64,000 bases of DNA from Xylaria sp. FL1777 (lineage: Eukaryota > Ascomycota > Sordariomycetes > Xylariales > Xylariaceae): the NCBI GenBank assembly GCA_022578965.1, contig MU400511.1, positions 558,001-622,000 on the forward strand, given 5' to 3'. Each line of letters begins with the position of its first letter. Within the stretch, counting starts at the first letter, position 1. This document shows, in pieces, positions 63,560-64,000 of the stretch. Under the pieces are notes generated by a model. The model was not told where the DNA came from. It did not search any database and saw only the letters and a list, made by a program, of their open reading frames with translations. Made by a program: the position numbers and the translations under genes.

Positions 63560-64000
63560 AATAAAGTATAACTTACTTAATAAGTAAAAATTGCTATGCT
63601 AATTTTAGCAATCTTAATTATTTAATAATTAAGCTTAAACTTACAAAGTTATGGTTAAGTGTAAAGAATTCAAAAAAGGTCCTAAGTATTAATATTAAAT
63701 AAAAAACTATAAAAAAGCAAATATAACACCTTTAAACAATAAGTAAAAAAGTTATATAATAAAATATGCAAAAATATCGCAAATAAAAAACAAAAAATTA
63801 AAAACTAAAAAATAAAAACAGTTAAATTTTTAATTATGCTAAGCGCTTTAAGCTTATAGTTTTAACATTTAATTAAGTTAAAATTTTGCAACTTTTTTAA
63901 TAAACTTTAAAACTAAATAGCATAAAACAATATAAACTACTTATTTATTATAACATTATTAAATATATAAATATATTATTAAATTATATTAAGCGCTACT
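63560..64000. other. AT-rich stretch at the right edge
   Basis: No gene or repeat was recognised. Confidence 0.55.

Noticed and set aside
1..64000. Organelle, apicomplexan or amoebal AT-rich DNA
   Set aside because: Transition-only divergence between LTRs, Asp-to-Asn in catalytic boxes, and Tad1-type LINE plus fungal-type Copia/Gypsy proteins fit RIP in a filamentous ascomycete far better.
1..64000. tRNA or rRNA genes
   Set aside because: No cloverleaf with conserved GGTTCGA-like words and no rRNA core sequence was seen on either strand by eye.

Overview
This window looks like a heterochromatic, repeat-induced-point-mutation (RIP) desert from a filamentous ascomycete (Pezizomycotina). The species cannot be told from the sequence. 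It is extremely AT-rich, is crowded with TpA, and has no credible intact gene. Every longer open frame is either a low-complexity chance frame or a fragment of a dead transposon. The clearest sign of RIP is the pair of 195-bp Copia LTRs. Hand alignment gives 23 differences, all C/T or G/A, with no transversions and no indels. Catalytic Asp codons of three different reverse transcriptases now read Asn, and lost Gln/Arg/Trp codons now read TAA/TAG.

Layout. 1-553: featureless AT-rich DNA. 554-4122: a dead hAT-like DNA transposon with 66-bp terminal inverted repeats and the 8-bp target duplication tataaaaa. 4131-26442: AT-rich desert holding many short tandem arrays, one LINE fragment (about 9976-10160), a dispersed repeat pair, and a stop-riddled coding relic at about 20385-21030. 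26448-49788: one Ty3/Gypsy retrotransposon, + strand, with 192/193-bp LTRs and target duplication taagg. It was split by a roughly 15-kb insertion (about 27.37-42.33 kb, bounded by a 301-bp direct repeat) and by a 519-bp solo LTR (46106-46624, target duplication cttat) that landed inside the integrase codons. 49841-56260: repeated units of roughly 150-190 bp, into which a full-length Ty1/Copia element (50186-56043, minus strand, target duplication ttata) inserted. 56260-58540: low-complexity DNA with short tandem arrays. About 58.55-63.55 kb: a Tad1-like LINE on the minus strand. The rest is AT-rich DNA.

Nothing here should make a functional protein. The value of the window is its layered history. 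The Gypsy element was invaded by the 15-kb insert and by a solo-LTR family, Copia went into a local repeat, and RIP mutated all of them. Some minisatellites still carry CpA and probably expanded, or were protected, after RIP. The least explained part is the roughly 14.3-kb interior of the 27.7-42.0 kb insertion, which is strand-asymmetric and carries minus-strand coding relics that I could not assign to any family.
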